Origin: Roseburia sp.
Lineage (GTDB): Bacteria > Bacillota > Clostridia > Lachnospirales > Lachnospiraceae
NCBI GenBank assembly: GCA_030844625.1
Contig: JAUUNJ010000160.1
Location: 1-6,222, forward strand
Reading direction: 5' to 3'
Length of the DNA stretch: 6,222 nt
In this document: one piece after another, positions 5,747 to 6,222 of the stretch
How the letters are laid out: each line of letters begins with the position of its first letter
Numbering within the stretch: position 1 is the stretch's first letter
Position numbers and translations under genes: made by a program
The notes under the pieces: model-generated
Told to the model about the DNA's origin: nothing
Database searches by the model: none
The model's input: the letters and a program-made list of their open reading frames with translations, nothing else

Positions 5747-6222
5747 TTGGCCAATACAACAAAGAAAAGTAATGGCAGAAAATCGAATAGTGGTTCAAAA
5801 AGCAGTGCGAAAAAAGGTGCAGCCACAAGAAAGAGAAATGCAGAAATTGCACAGAGACGGAAAAAAGTCGTAACGGAAGTATATCTATGGATTTCCGTGG
5901 CAGTGGCGCTTTTGTTATTCTTAAGCAATTTTGGAATTTGCGGAATTGTGGGAAACGCACTGAGAAGTGCAATGCTGGGATTGTTTGGAAGTATGGGATT
6001 CGTTTTTCCAATCATATTATTTGTGGTAGTGGGACTGGCTGCATATAATAGTGCGAATACTAAGTCTGTAGCAAAAATAGCAGCGGTAATCATATTATTT
6101 TTAGATGGATGTTTATTTTTTCATTTGTTTACTTACGGAGACAGTACAGAAGGGTTTGTATATTTTTATAAGATTGGTTCCCAAGGCATTGTGTGTGGAG
6201 GGATTATAGGCGGATTTTTTGG
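5747..6222 (+). CDS. ftsK: DNA translocase FtsK/SpoIIIE, N-terminal membrane region (3' end outside window)
   Basis: The frame starts at TTG and stays open to the right edge, giving 158 complete codons. FtsK/SpoIIIE is a septum-anchored motor that pumps chromosomal DNA through the closing division or sporulation septum. What is visible is the membrane anchor. A very basic, Lys/Arg/Ser-rich cytoplasmic leader (about 1-41, TKKSNGRKSNSGSKSS and RRKK) is followed by hydrophobic segments near 45-63, 82-100 and 108-127, with a fourth starting near 146 (GSQGIVCGGIIGG). That matches the usual four-helix N-terminal domain; the turn GSMGF after the first helix is also familiar. The ATPase motor and gamma domain would lie beyond the window, so the call rests on topology, leader composition and synteny with tepA. 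It is probably co-transcribed with uppP. FtsK and SpoIIIE cannot be told apart from this part. Confidence 0.8.
   Translation, partial: MANTTKKSNGRKSNSGSKSSAKKGAATRKRNAEIAQRRKKVVTEVYLWISVAVALLLFLSNFGICGIVGNALRSAMLGLFGSMGFVFPIILFVVVGLAAYNSANTKSVAKIAAVIILFLDGCLFFHLFTYGDSTEGFVYFYKIGSQGIVCGGIIGGFF

Noticed and set aside
5695..6093. Minus-strand open frame of 132 codons opposite the ftsK start
   Set aside because: The plus strand here carries a better-supported gene with a ribosome binding site, a basic leader and membrane helices. The antisense frame has no family features.
1..6222. Mobile element, phage, CRISPR or defence system
   Set aside because: No transposase, integrase, direct-repeat array, nuclease or toxin-antitoxin pair is present. 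All genes are housekeeping or transport genes with ordinary spacing.

Overview
The window looks like a low-G+C Firmicute chromosome, most probably a clostridial gut or rumen relative (Lachnospiraceae-like). This rests on the A/T-rich codon use, the strong AGGAGG-type ribosome binding sites, and recognisable versions of a clostridial FtsX-type permease, a TepA/ClpP-like peptidase, UppP and FtsK/SpoIIIE. The taxonomic placement is inference. All genes lie on the plus strand. There is no tRNA, rRNA, CRISPR array, transposase or phage gene.

Layout. (1) Positions 1-3020 hold the 3' part of a very large FtsX/MacB-type ABC permease. Its reading frame is open to the left edge, so the ATG at 60 is internal and the true start lies outside the window. 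Its first extracytoplasmic region contains a roughly 300-residue coiled coil. (2) Nine bases later, with a Shine-Dalgarno overlapping the permease stop codon, comes a stand-alone HisA of the eukaryotic (yeast His6-like) type. (3) The 3795-4067 gap holds a good intrinsic terminator, a perfect 21-bp A/T-rich inverted repeat fused to its T tract, and a G+C-rich stem-loop block that looks like a foreign or interspersed non-coding element. (4) From 4068 to the right edge lies a second group: a TepA-like ClpP-fold serine peptidase, then after a weak hairpin and a good sigma-A-type promoter, undecaprenyl-diphosphatase (uppP), then the start of ftsK/spoIIIE. ftsK begins with TTG and runs off the right edge.

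How the genes fit together. The permease and hisA appear to be co-transcribed up to the terminator at 3810-3850, although no functional link between them is evident. The tepA, uppP and ftsK genes are cell-envelope, secretion and chromosome-segregation housekeeping functions. tepA lying close to spoIIIE/ftsK resembles the order known in Bacillus subtilis, here with uppP between them. I see no convincing new multi-gene system. The points most worth a second look are the coiled-coil stalk of the permease, the orphan eukaryotic-type HisA, and the structured intergenic block.
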